A stretch of DNA of 64,000 nt, from IMG/VR virus record IMGVR_UViG_3300046171_000193, positions 1-64,000 of that record; one strand, written 5' to 3'. Below the pieces are notes generated by a model. It had not been told where the DNA came from and ran no database searches. It saw only the letters and a list, made by a program, of their open reading frames with translations. A program made the position numbers and the translations under genes. Each line of letters opens with the position of its first letter. The stretch's first letter is position 1. The stretch comes from a virus. Positions 55,064-64,000 of this stretch are shown in pieces.

Positions 55064-56616
55064 TGGTAACATTTACAAAAACAAATAGCTATCTTTCTAC
55101 ATTAAATCAAAGGTTGTCGTCAGACGAGTTTGTACGTAACAGACCTGCTATTGCAGGTGAGTATGATGCATATAACTCATCACCTCTTGGTCAGTCTGCA
55201 GGCCAAATATTAAATGGATTTTTAGGTCTCAACGCATTGGTTGATTATCCAGGCCAGGGTGGAAATGCACTTTTTGGAATTGGAATGGCAAAACTTACTG
55301 AGACTGTTGCCGGGTTTGCAGCAGATTTAGTAGAAGAAATTGATGGTGCATTTGATGGAGTTGCTTCGGGGAACGCTAATTTTACTGATGTGCTGACTGT
55401 TTTAGGTACTCTTGGAGTTTTAACTGGAGAAAATACGGTCGCAAAAGGGTTTCTTTTAAGTTATTATGGAGCAAGCTCAGCAAATGGTATGCAAGGTTTA
55501 TTAGGTACAGCAACAAATAAACCTTCAGCTCAAATTGTAAATGCGGTACGTGTGGCACAAGATACTAGTTTGCAATCGTTTATGACTCAGGCATTTACTC
55601 GTTCAATATCTCAGGTTCTTGGACCTATTATTACAGAGTTTAATAAAAAGGTAGATTTAACATTAGGTACTGCAATATCTCCTATTATGCAGGCCGTAGT
55701 TGATATTATCGATACTCCTATTGGATTAACAATAGATGCATTAACTGGCGGCAATTTATCAGCAGCAGCAAGAAGTGGGATTATAACTCTTTTAGCAAAT
55801 GGACAATATGCGCAAGCGATTGCAGTAGTAGCTGCAAATTCAAATCAACCAATCGGTGCAATTGAAAGTCAACTCTATGGAGTTGATACTCGGTTTACTA
55901 CACGGGTGACGTATTCTGCATCTGTAACACTTCCTAATTTTCAGATAGGTTCTAACGCTGTTGGATGGGAAGGACAATTTACTCCGTCGAATAGATATGG
56001 AGGATCTGGTGGTGGAGCTGGAAATGTTCCATATAAATTTACAACAGTAGGTGGAGCAGAAGAATTAGAAGCCGACTTTGCTTCAGCGACAAGAGATATA
56101 ACTGAGACAGTCGTGCACTGGACAGGAACTTATACAGATCAAGATATTGGTGTTGAAGAGATACATCAGTGGCATCAGGCACAAGGATGGTCAGGTATTG
56201 GTTATCACTATGTGATTAGACGTGACGGTTCTATTGAACGTGGTCGACCAATAAACTATGTAGGAGCACACGCCAAAACAAATGGCCATAACGAAAATAG
56301 TATTGGAGTGTCATTTGTCGGTGGTTACACTACGCCAAGTACAGGAGTTACAGGCGGAGGCGCCTCGACAGGTCCAGAATCATTTACTGCTGCACAACAC
56401 ACTAGTTTTAAAATGTTTATGAAAACCTTTTATGATGTATTCCCAGGCGGGCAAGCATTCGGGCATATGGATACTGATCCACTCAATAAGATAGATCCAG
56501 GATTTAGTGTGACTGATTATGTACTTACTAATTTTAATAAGAGCAATGTTACAGAACCAACAGCTTCACCTTTAACTGTAGCACAACTACAAGCTTATAC
56601 GGAACCAACAGCATGA
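55063..56616 (+). CDS. Baseplate protein with N-acetylmuramoyl-L-alanine amidase domain
   Basis: The 517-residue protein has a hydrophobic, Gly/Ala-rich N-terminal 300 residues with no recognised fold and a C-terminal Amidase_2/PGRP domain: ETVVHWTGTYTD (zinc His), GIGYHYVIRRDGSIERGRP, VGAHAKTNGHNENSIGVSF and FGHMDTDPLNKIDPGF (second His and an Asp in the usual Cys/Asp position). Sandwiched between the lysozyme and spike genes, it likely adds a second wall-cutting activity to the tail tip. Confidence 0.83.
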   Translation: MVTFTKTNSYLSTLNQRLSSDEFVRNRPAIAGEYDAYNSSPLGQSAGQILNGFLGLNALVDYPGQGGNALFGIGMAKLTETVAGFAADLVEEIDGAFDGVASGNANFTDVLTVLGTLGVLTGENTVAKGFLLSYYGASSANGMQGLLGTATNKPSAQIVNAVRVAQDTSLQSFMTQAFTRSISQVLGPIITEFNKKVDLTLGTAISPIMQAVVDIIDTPIGLTIDALTGGNLSAAARSGIITLLANGQYAQAIAVVAANSNQPIGAIESQLYGVDTRFTTRVTYSASVTLPNFQIGSNAVGWEGQFTPSNRYGGSGGGAGNVPYKFTTVGGAEELEADFASATRDITETVVHWTGTYTDQDIGVEEIHQWHQAQGWSGIGYHYVIRRDGSIERGRPINYVGAHAKTNGHNENSIGVSFVGGYTTPSTGVTGGGASTGPESFTAAQHTSFKMFMKTFYDVFPGGQAFGHMDTDPLNKIDPGFSVTDYVLTNFNKSNVTEPTASPLTVAQLQAYTEPTA

Positions 56617-58106
56617 CAACAGATAATGATGAATTACCAGACCGCGCTTTAATATTCGGCAAACAAATCTACACCCAAGGTGTATTTCCAGTAGGATTTC
56701 AGGATCCTAGTGGAACATTTCCAAAAGTTGAATACGCATATAAATCAACTGTGAACAGAGCCGCTAGAAACCAAAAGCGTAATGATATTCTCACAAACGG
56801 TGGTATACCGACGTTGCCACAAAATGCTACGCCAACGCAAAAAAAGCTTCCACTATATCCATACAACCAAGTATTTGAAACTGCTGGTGGTCACATCTTA
56901 GAATTAGATGACACGATGGGTAATGAAAGAATATTAATTCGCCATCAGACCGGTGCAGGTATTGAGATTTCGCCAGACGGTACAGTAAAGATTAGTTCGG
57001 GTGGTGATACACATATCATGACTGGAGCAGATCAACACGTAGTCGTTGAAGGTAATGCACATATGACATATCAAGGTGATCTCAACGTTGATGTAGCAGG
57101 AGATTATAATCTAACGTGTGGTAATTTTAATCAATTAATTAACGGTGATAAGATACAACAGGTTGATGGTGCAAAGAGAGTTACAGTTGAAAAGAACTTT
57201 GGTGAAACTGTCAAAGGTGAATACTCTACTACTATTACTAAATCAAAAGCCGAAATGGTTCTTGGTGGAAGTACACAAGCTGTTAAAGGCGATATGGAGA
57301 TTGCATGCGAAGGCAACCAAGGAATTTTTGCATCAGGAACTCAGCGTATTACTGCAGAAGTAGGACAACAACTTACATCAGATAATACAAATATTGTAGC
57401 TAATGATATATCGGTCTTTGGACATAAAGGAACGATCGGCGGAGAAGAGATGGTTATGTATGCTCATAATCTTCATGCAGGCCATACCCTTTGGGTTGGC
57501 GATGGTGAAGGCGGAGCTGGTACAATTAACGTTGATACAATAAGAGCATTACGGATTGATGTAACGGGTGATATAACAGCGACAAATAGTATGACTGCTC
57601 CAACATTTCATGGAGATTTAAATGGCACTGCAGCAACAGCGTTAAGCTCAAACGAAGCAGGCTTACACAGCGCTTCTTCTGGTGGATTTATTCCACACCC
57701 GGGTGCAAGCTTAGGATATACGACTAATATTCAAGATATTAATACCGAACCGCTTGCAGATGACTTAAAAGCTACGGCTTTGCCTACCGCAAGTGTGGCA
57801 AGTACATATACAAAAGGTAATTTTGGTATTCAGAAAGTCAAGATCGATCCGAATGATGCCATGCTAGAAGGATTAAACCGAGAGACTGCGACCGGTGGAG
57901 TTACTAAAAGAAAATTGACTGCCGAAGAAGTAAGATCAAAAATGAGAGAGAATCGAACTTTAAATAATACTGACTTCACTGCTACGCAGATTGCTGAAGG
58001 TAAATTAAGTGAAAAGTATTCATCGCCAAATCCAAGTAAGATAGGACGATCCGCAAGTAGTAGTCCTACTGTTGGAGAAAATTCTATTCCGTTTGATGGT
58101 AGCTAA
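56613..58106 (+). CDS. Central spike protein with gp5-type beta-helix
   Basis: The 497-residue protein has LELDDTMGNERILIRHQTGA and repeated short strands (VEGNAHMTYQGDLNVDVAGD and LTCGNFNQLINGDK), the VgrG/gp5 C-terminal triple beta-helix that forms the membrane-piercing needle. The last 150 residues are low-complexity. With the gene at 54167 it makes up a split gp5. Confidence 0.83.
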   Translation: MTTDNDELPDRALIFGKQIYTQGVFPVGFQDPSGTFPKVEYAYKSTVNRAARNQKRNDILTNGGIPTLPQNATPTQKKLPLYPYNQVFETAGGHILELDDTMGNERILIRHQTGAGIEISPDGTVKISSGGDTHIMTGADQHVVVEGNAHMTYQGDLNVDVAGDYNLTCGNFNQLINGDKIQQVDGAKRVTVEKNFGETVKGEYSTTITKSKAEMVLGGSTQAVKGDMEIACEGNQGIFASGTQRITAEVGQQLTSDNTNIVANDISVFGHKGTIGGEEMVMYAHNLHAGHTLWVGDGEGGAGTINVDTIRALRIDVTGDITATNSMTAPTFHGDLNGTAATALSSNEAGLHSASSGGFIPHPGASLGYTTNIQDINTEPLADDLKATALPTASVASTYTKGNFGIQKVKIDPNDAMLEGLNRETATGGVTKRKLTAEEVRSKMRENRTLNNTDFTATQIAEGKLSEKYSSPNPSKIGRSASSSPTVGENSIPFDGS

Positions 58107-58108
58107 CT

Positions 58109-58738
58109 ATGAGAAACGATTATTTTACTCCTAACCCTGGCCAAAAACAAATTATACCGGATTCTTTATTTAATCCGAACAATGCAAGAGTCATAACTGC
58201 AGGTACTAAACTTGCAAAAGGTATAACGATTGGAAAGTTTTTAGGCGGAACTGGTGAAAAAACAAACTTAAATCATATTCAATCTCAATCAGAAAGATTA
58301 CAAATAGCTCGCAACTTATATCCTCAAGCCGTTGCTATGAACCGTATTAATACTTCTCTAGGTAAATTTGTAAACCATCGGCTTATCGTAATCGAGGGAC
58401 TATATACAAAAGGGGCTAATGAACAGCTTACAGAGAACGGTTTAAACGACTTAGCAACAAAAGGTCGGGCTGTTGTATATCAGCTGATTGATGAAACCGG
58501 TACGCCTGATCATGCAATGATGTTTGACTTAGCAGTGTATTGGAAAGATACAATACTTTATGATAAACTAATATTAGATTATGATAGGTTTTCTCCTGAT
58601 GGGCATTTAGAATGTCATGTGATTCTAACTATGCCACAAATACCACAAAATTTTAAAACAACATATAAAAAAGAATTATCAACGACGTTCAACGGTAATG
58701 TGCAAACAAACGGCGAACTTCTGGAAATTCTTGCGTGA
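58109..58738 (+). CDS. Conserved baseplate-region protein
   Basis: The 209-residue protein contains NHRLIVIEGLYTKG, NDLATKGRAVVYQLIDE and FSPDGHLECHVILTMPQIPQ. It lies between the spike and gp25. GRAVVY and DGHLECHV vaguely recall M15 peptidases, but the HxxxxxxD spacing is not clear, so no enzymatic call is made. Confidence 0.62.
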   Translation: MRNDYFTPNPGQKQIIPDSLFNPNNARVITAGTKLAKGITIGKFLGGTGEKTNLNHIQSQSERLQIARNLYPQAVAMNRINTSLGKFVNHRLIVIEGLYTKGANEQLTENGLNDLATKGRAVVYQLIDETGTPDHAMMFDLAVYWKDTILYDKLILDYDRFSPDGHLECHVILTMPQIPQNFKTTYKKELSTTFNGNVQTNGELLEILA

Positions 58739-58743
58739 TAACA

Positions 58744-58751
58744 TATAAATA
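58744..58751 (+). promoter_or_regulatory. Late promoter for gp25
   Basis: TATAAATA at 58744-58751 followed by G, 21 bases before the gp25 start. Confidence 0.78.
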
Positions 58752-58772
58752 GATTAAAATATTGGATCGACT

Positions 58773-59216
58773 ATGGCACTTAGAGCTTTTGCACTTGAAG
58801 ACGGTAATTTATCTACTGGAAGTTTAAACGCTTCCCGTGAAAGAAATTATTCTGATATCGATCTTACATTTAGTGCAAATCCTACGGGTGATGTATATAA
58901 GAAGACTGACGCAGCTGCGGTTAAGCAGTCTATTAAAAATCTTCTAATGACAGGATTTCACGAGAAACCATTTAACTCTGGTTTTGGCGGAGGTCTAGGC
59001 ACATTATTATTTGAGCCAATTAATGAAGACACAGAGCCTGAAATAGAGCTAGCAATTAAACTGGCTGTACAAACATATGAACCACGTGCAATTATTAGAA
59101 AAGTAAATGTAACAGTTGATGAGCAGCAAAATGGAATACACGTCACGACTCGCTTCGCCATTCGTAATACTGGTGAAGACGTGGTAGTAGAAACGAACTT
59201 ATCGAGGTTAAGATAA
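58773..59216 (+). CDS. gp25: Baseplate wedge protein gp25
   Basis: The 147-residue protein has YSDIDLTFSANPTGDVYKKT, KPFNSGFGGGLGTLLFEPIN and EPRAIIRKVNV, the gp25 signature shared with type VI secretion baseplates, where it links wedges to the sheath. Length matches T4 gp25 (132) closely. Confidence 0.93.
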   Translation: MALRAFALEDGNLSTGSLNASRERNYSDIDLTFSANPTGDVYKKTDAAAVKQSIKNLLMTGFHEKPFNSGFGGGLGTLLFEPINEDTEPEIELAIKLAVQTYEPRAIIRKVNVTVDEQQNGIHVTTRFAIRNTGEDVVVETNLSRLR

Positions 59217-59217
59217 T

Positions 59218-61131
59218 ATGGCTACAACAGTACAAAATACTCAACTTGATTTTGACGCAGTTAAAAATAGTCTCAAAACCTTTTTTCAAGAAAAAGGTGA
59301 ATTTGCAGATTTTGATTTTGAAGCCTCTGGTCTTTCTAATGTTCTTGATGTTCTTGCTTATAATACTCATTACAATGCACTAACTGCTAACTTTGCTTTG
59401 AACGAAGCATTCCTTACAACGGCACAATTAAGAAGTTCAGTAGTATCTCATGCCGCAACATTAGGTTATGTACCAAGATCTCGTATTGCATCACGAGCCA
59501 CTGTGAATTTAAGTGTAAACCTATCAGGTGCTATCAATAGACCTTCGGCCGTCGTTCTCGAAGCAGGTAGTATTTTCACAGCTCCTGTTGGCGAAACAAC
59601 ATATACGTTTAGAACACTATCTGATATTACAGCAACAGATAACGGCGTTGGAGTATATAACTTTTTAAACAGTGATGGTACACGTGATATTTTAATATAC
59701 GAAGGCTCTATGACAAGAAAAAGATTTATTGTCGGCGAGAAAGGTGAACGTCAGCTTTATGTAATTCAAGATAATTCTATTGATACAACGACTGCAGACG
59801 TACGAGTATATGATACGCCAAGCAGTTCAAATTATGTTAACTATGCTCCTGTTACAAATGCTGTTACAGTTAACTCAAATTCTCGTTACTTTCAAATATC
59901 AGAAGCACCAAATGGTTTTTACGAATTAAACTTTGGTGATGGCATATCTTTTGGTAAGGCCCCTGAATCAGGTCAAATGATTCAAGTGCAATATTTGAGT
60001 TGTCTTGGCGCTGCTGCTAATGGTGCTGCCGTGTTTTCCCCAGGAGACACTGTAACAGTTAATGGCATTCAATACCTACTACAAGTAACTACTATTTCTT
60101 CGGCTGGTGTCGGTGGTCCTAGACAATCTTTAGAATCAATACGATTAAATGCGCCAATTGCTTTTGCTGCACAACAAAGACTTGTTACTGCCGATGACTA
60201 TAAAGCTGTGATACAAAGAAACTATCCAACAGTAACTGACTCTATTGCATGGGGTGGAGAGGATAACGTACCTGCAGATTACGGTAAAGTTTATTTGTCT
60301 CTTGTGTTTGAAAATGGTACAACCGAAAATCAAAAACAGGCTGTAAAAGATGCTATTGTTAGTGATGTGGCTTCTAATCTTTCCATTCTATCAATCGATA
60401 CTGCATTTCAAGATCCAGTTACTACATTTTTAGAAATTATTTTGACATTTAACTTTGATCCAAGTTTGACAGGACAAACAATTAAAGCGACAGAGGGAAA
60501 TGTATTTAACTCACTTGTAACTTATATTAATGAAGAATTAAAACAGTTTGGTGGTGTGTTTAGACGATCTGAGCTTTTAACTCGAATTGATGATATTAGT
60601 GAAGCAATTCTAAACTCTAAAGCTACTGTAAAGATGCAACAAAGATTTATACCTGATATGACTCAAAGCGCGACATATAACATGTACTTTCCTGTTGAAA
60701 TTTCTTCGCCATCTACAACTGATAATATTATTACATCATCTACGTTTATTTTTAATAATAAAGTTTGTTCTATCAAGAATGCTTTGTCGTTAACTAAACT
60801 ACAAATTGTAGATAATGTTGGTACAGTTGAAGTTGATAATATAGGATCTTATGATGCATTAAAAGGCACTGTAACATTAACCGGATTTAATCCATTCAGT
60901 ATTACAGCAGGAGTTAACTTTCTGAAAATTTCTTGTACGCCTGCAAACCAAGCAACTATTCGACCCTTACGTAGTTATATTTTAGATATTGACGAAGGTC
61001 CATCGTTTGCTTCAGCACAAGTTGATAGACAAGATACTGATGTTGTTTTAGGCGGATCAGGTAATACAGGAACTGGTATTACTGTTAGTTATGGTACCGG
61101 CAGTGGCGGTGGAGCTGGCGGAGGCTATTAA
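59218..61131 (+). CDS. gp6: Baseplate wedge protein gp6
   Basis: The 637-residue protein has LAYNTHYNALTANFALNEAF, VVSHAATLGYVPRSRIASRA and VTADDYKAVIQRNYPTV, features of gp6/J-type baseplate proteins that form the inner ring. T4 gp6 is 660 residues. It ends in a Gly-rich tail (GTGSGGGAGGGY). It starts 1 base after gp25 ends. Confidence 0.92.
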   Translation: MATTVQNTQLDFDAVKNSLKTFFQEKGEFADFDFEASGLSNVLDVLAYNTHYNALTANFALNEAFLTTAQLRSSVVSHAATLGYVPRSRIASRATVNLSVNLSGAINRPSAVVLEAGSIFTAPVGETTYTFRTLSDITATDNGVGVYNFLNSDGTRDILIYEGSMTRKRFIVGEKGERQLYVIQDNSIDTTTADVRVYDTPSSSNYVNYAPVTNAVTVNSNSRYFQISEAPNGFYELNFGDGISFGKAPESGQMIQVQYLSCLGAAANGAAVFSPGDTVTVNGIQYLLQVTTISSAGVGGPRQSLESIRLNAPIAFAAQQRLVTADDYKAVIQRNYPTVTDSIAWGGEDNVPADYGKVYLSLVFENGTTENQKQAVKDAIVSDVASNLSILSIDTAFQDPVTTFLEIILTFNFDPSLTGQTIKATEGNVFNSLVTYINEELKQFGGVFRRSELLTRIDDISEAILNSKATVKMQQRFIPDMTQSATYNMYFPVEISSPSTTDNIITSSTFIFNNKVCSIKNALSLTKLQIVDNVGTVEVDNIGSYDALKGTVTLTGFNPFSITAGVNFLKISCTPANQATIRPLRSYILDIDEGPSFASAQVDRQDTDVVLGGSGNTGTGITVSYGTGSGGGAGGGY

Positions 61132-62141
61132 TGTCACATATCGCTGATTATAATCGGATAGTTCCTAACTTCAGAAACTATAGCGTTGCAGAAGTTTTAC
61201 CGCAATACTTTAGAGAAGAATATCCTAATCTCATTGCTTTTATGGAAGCGTATTACGAATACGTAGACTCTGATGAATCAATTAGTGCAATACAAGATTT
61301 GTTTAGTGTATATGATATTGAAAGTACATCATTAGCCAATTTAGAATATATCTTTGGTACAATTGCTGATGGAGCTAACTCAACGTATTTTAGCGAACCG
61401 CGTGAAGTACTTCGCAACTTTGCTAATTTTTATAGAGTTAAAGGTACAAAGTATTCTGCCGAAGGTTTCTTTCGTGCATTCTTTGGTATTGATGTTGAGG
61501 TAGATTATCCGAAACAAAGAATATTTAAACTCAATCAGTCTCAGTCAACAATCGGTACTGAGTCATTGCATTTTATACAAGACGGTGCATTATATCAAAT
61601 ATTCTCAGTACTTGTTAAATCGGCTATTCCGCTCAATACGTGGAGAGATCTATATAAAAAGTTTGTACATCCGGCTGGATTCTTTTTAGGCGGTGAGGTT
61701 GTTCTAGAACTACCGTCTACAAACTCTGAACTCTTGGTTATGCCAGATAATATTGATGAACCGCCACCACCATTATTTGTTGAGGGTACGGCAAATTATG
61801 ATATACCATTTGGATTAGTAGAGCCTATTGGTTATCTACCTGACGATGCAGATTCTGATAGCGTTATTGAACGTATTAGCTTAAAAGCAACAGTTGATCG
61901 GTTTAAAGATATGCCTGCTGATGTATTTGCTGCATCATATGGTAGAATTGACCAGGCAAAAGATATTAACTCGCCGACGATGGATGACTCGGCAAAAGAC
62001 GCTGTATATGCATACGGTGTGAGAATGAGCAACGACATCGAAAGAATGGATAGAAATAGATGGTTCTATGATTCCGACGCTGGTAACCCAAGATATATGG
62101 CTCTTGGATATGTCGACTCAAATTACGTAGAACTTACTTAG
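61131..62141 (+). CDS. Baseplate wedge protein (gp7 N-terminal or P2 gpI-like)
   Basis: The 336-residue protein has PQYFREEYPNLIAFMEAYYE, NFANFYRVKGTKYSAEGFFR and VHPAGFFLGGEVVL, a pattern of tail protein I-like wedge proteins that sit next to gp6. The T4 homologue is probably part of gp7; I did not see gp8 similarity. Its start shares a base with the gp6 stop. Confidence 0.72.
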   Translation: MSHIADYNRIVPNFRNYSVAEVLPQYFREEYPNLIAFMEAYYEYVDSDESISAIQDLFSVYDIESTSLANLEYIFGTIADGANSTYFSEPREVLRNFANFYRVKGTKYSAEGFFRAFFGIDVEVDYPKQRIFKLNQSQSTIGTESLHFIQDGALYQIFSVLVKSAIPLNTWRDLYKKFVHPAGFFLGGEVVLELPSTNSELLVMPDNIDEPPPPLFVEGTANYDIPFGLVEPIGYLPDDADSDSVIERISLKATVDRFKDMPADVFAASYGRIDQAKDINSPTMDDSAKDAVYAYGVRMSNDIERMDRNRWFYDSDAGNPRYMALGYVDSNYVELT

Positions 62142-62150
62142 AGGTAAAAC

Positions 62151-63734
62151 ATGGCAATCACATTAAGAAATTCTAAAGGGACGGCATTGACCCACGTCGA
62201 ACTCGATGCCAACTTTACCACACTGCAAAATGCTGACTTAGATTCGGCAGCGGTTACGTCTATTGCGCAAGCTTTAGATAATGCGCAGGTTATTCCTTCA
62301 CATATCAATACACTTGCTGGCGATTCAGATGTAGATTTTGGGTCTAAAAAAATCTATTATGCCAATATGTGGGATTCTGAAGGAGCTCTTCCAAATGCTA
62401 CGACGTATCATGGTATGTTTGCTCACGTTCATGCAACCGGAGCAGGATACTTTGCTCATGGCGGAGCCTGGGTAAAGCTTGCTAATAACGCAGATCTTGG
62501 AACCGGTATTGACTCGGCCAAGACTATTGCGCTCATTGATAGTGCATACGTACAAGCAAGAGAAGGCATTGACAGTATCGGTGAATTATCTAACGTTAAC
62601 ATGTCTGGTATTGCAAACAACAAAATCCTTAAATGGGATTCAGGAACTCAACACTTTATTGTTGCTTCTGATGTAAGTGGCGGTGGAGGCGGTGGAGGTC
62701 TAGCATATGCAGACTTTAGTGTATCAGTCGCTGCAGCAGGTTCTGCTAACTTGGCATATAATAACGCAACAGGTGTGACTACTTACACTCCACCAGACTT
62801 ATCAAGCTATTTACAAAGCTATACTGTAACTGAAAACGATGTAACGAACCATCAAGCTGCATTGTCAATTACTGAATCTCAAATAAGTAACTTACAGGCT
62901 TATCTAACAAGTGAAACATCTCATGCTGATGTACTTGTAGATGGAGACTTTGCAAGTGCAGGATTTATGAAAACTAATGGATCCGGAACATATTCGATAG
63001 ACAATAGTACATACATTTCTCAGGGTCAATCGATTGATATGAACGGTACTGAGTTAATACTAGATCAAAATGGTAATACAAGTTTTCATGCAAGTACTGA
63101 TGATCAGATCGATATTAAAATAGGTGGTACAGATGTAGGATATTTTAATTCTACCGGACTTGTTGTTGATAATATTACATCTCAGGCAACAGGTACTCCT
63201 ACTCTCACTGCATCAACTGATATTAATATGGTCACAGGTGGCTCTGTTACAGTAAGTCAAAACAGTGGTGCAGGCGGTGGATTCAGGGTTGGTAGTATGA
63301 CAACGTCACAGCGTAATGCATTGTCAGCATCTAATGGTGAAATCATTTATAATACTACTAACAGTCAAATGGAAATTTATGAGCATAGCGCATGGCATCC
63401 GATGACAAAAGGTTCTAATGTATTTAATGTCACAAGTAGCGGTTCTAGCGATTATGTTTTTAATGATCCAGAGAGTCATTGGTTTACTTCATCAACAAAT
63501 GATCCTGTTCTCTATTTGCGTAGAGGCGAAACATATTACTTTGTTGTTAATGCTTCTGGCCATCCATTTCAAATTCGTGTAAGTAATGGTGGGTCTGCAT
63601 ATGCTGATGGTATAACAGGAAATACACAGGCCGTAGGAACGGTCGTATTTAAAGTTCCGATGGGTGCACCATCTACATTGTACTATCAATGTACTGCACA
63701 CTCGGGTATGGGTAACACAATAAACATAGTGTGA
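62151..63734 (+). CDS. Tail fibre/baseplate fibre protein with cupredoxin-like C-terminus
   Basis: The 527-residue protein opens with ITLRNSKGTALTHVELDANF, the usual start of phage fibre/collar proteins, and has Gly-rich and collagen-free repeats (SGGGGGGGLAY, YISQGQSIDM). The C-terminal 100 residues look like a cupredoxin: HPFQIRV (H471) and LYYQCTAHSGMGNTI (C514, H517, M520) supply the four type-1 copper ligands. It likely binds a host receptor; metal binding is inferred. AGAGGTAAAAC precedes the start. Confidence 0.78.
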   Translation: MAITLRNSKGTALTHVELDANFTTLQNADLDSAAVTSIAQALDNAQVIPSHINTLAGDSDVDFGSKKIYYANMWDSEGALPNATTYHGMFAHVHATGAGYFAHGGAWVKLANNADLGTGIDSAKTIALIDSAYVQAREGIDSIGELSNVNMSGIANNKILKWDSGTQHFIVASDVSGGGGGGGLAYADFSVSVAAAGSANLAYNNATGVTTYTPPDLSSYLQSYTVTENDVTNHQAALSITESQISNLQAYLTSETSHADVLVDGDFASAGFMKTNGSGTYSIDNSTYISQGQSIDMNGTELILDQNGNTSFHASTDDQIDIKIGGTDVGYFNSTGLVVDNITSQATGTPTLTASTDINMVTGGSVTVSQNSGAGGGFRVGSMTTSQRNALSASNGEIIYNTTNSQMEIYEHSAWHPMTKGSNVFNVTSSGSSDYVFNDPESHWFTSSTNDPVLYLRRGETYYFVVNASGHPFQIRVSNGGSAYADGITGNTQAVGTVVFKVPMGAPSTLYYQCTAHSGMGNTINIV

Positions 63735-63738
63735 TAAA

Positions 63739-64000
63739 ATGAGCGAAAAGTATTACGTACTAACAACATATACAAAGGAACAATTTGATGAAATAAGCGC
63801 AGAGCTTATAACATCTGATTCAACTCCGGAGACAATACCCGATCGATCAGTTGATTGTACTGATACGAAAGAACACAGCGATGTACGTGGTGAATTTTCA
63901 TTAACAGAAGAAGAGTCAGCCGCTTTACAATCCGATGATCGTGTTAAAATAATTAATGAAAGTCCAAACAGATACCCTGAAACATATATGCCACCTCCTG
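63739..64000 (+). CDS. Virion-type protein, truncated by window end
   Basis: The first 87 codons (MSEKYYVLTTYTKEQFDEIS and LTEEESAALQSDDRVKIINE) resemble the N-terminal propeptide-like segment of large structural proteins in marine T4-like phages. The rest lies outside the window. Confidence 0.65.
   Translation, partial: MSEKYYVLTTYTKEQFDEISAELITSDSTPETIPDRSVDCTDTKEHSDVRGEFSLTEEESAALQSDDRVKIINESPNRYPETYMPPP

Noticed and set aside
58109-58738. M15 peptidase call for the protein after the spike
   Set aside because: The His and Asp residues do not fall in the required spacing, so the resemblance is too weak.
1-64000. CRISPR array, integrase, attachment site or insertion sequence
   Set aside because: No regularly spaced direct repeats, recombinase motifs or transposase genes were seen.

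Overview
The window is a gene-dense, AT-rich stretch of a T4-type tailed-phage (myovirus) genome. The evidence is a set of T4-family virion proteins (counterparts of gp4, gp5, gp6, gp25, gp26, gp27, gp29, gp48, gp51, gp53), a gp32-type ssDNA-binding protein, a gp33-like late co-activator, and T4-type late promoters (TATAAATA). Small conserved genes resemble those of marine T4-like phages, and a two-component spanin pair implies a Gram-negative host. The B12-dependent ribonucleotide reductase and the absence of photosynthesis genes here fit a heterotrophic marine bacterium better than a cyanobacterium; this host guess is inference. All calls were made by reading the sequence, without database searches.

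Layout. 1-5.5 kb: variable early region with a leftward QueC-like/SDR/hydroxylase operon, tRNA-Arg(UCU), a DUF932 gene split by a +1 shift, a single-repeat Na/Pi symporter and an almost G-free small gene. 5.6-16.7 kb: probable late block in which many proteins begin with a T4-like capsid-targeting sequence, including a KxDG ligase-like protein and a nucleotidylyltransferase. 16.7-17.4 kb: overlapping spanins. 17.5-24.6 kb: class II RNR, GIY-YIG-like protein, PhoH, endolysin, PD-(D/E)XK exonuclease, HAD phosphatase. 24.5-29.2 kb: seven tightly coupled glycosyltransferase, sulfotransferase and methyltransferase genes. 29.2-33.3 kb: metallopeptidase, small early proteins, a CN-hydrolase and a secreted glycine-zipper protein. 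33.3-35.9 kb (leftward): nuclease, membrane proteins and an IscA-type Fe-S carrier. 35.9-41.8 kb: SGNH-like protein followed by a four-member radical SAM/SPASM-like cluster. 41.8-46.1 kb: early small genes, gp33-like, gp32. 46.1-50.7 kb (leftward): tape measure, gp26/gp51 chaperones, tail-tube-like, gp4. 50.7-64 kb: baseplate genes and fibre.

How it works together. Fifteen rightward promoters share TGTACA, an exact 17-nt spacer and a TATAAT-like -10, and lie in front of early and DNA-metabolism genes; they look like the early class read by host sigma-70 RNA polymerase. Late genes follow TATAAATA or near matches, consistent with gp33-dependent transcription, including an overlapping divergent pair at 35955-35966. 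The strongest unusual signals are a probable -1 frameshift joining gp26 to gp51 between the tail-tube-like and tape-measure genes, the radical SAM cluster, the capsid-targeted protein cassette, the G-depleted gene, and promoters that place the start codon at the predicted transcript start. No stretch longer than 300 bases lacks a gene.
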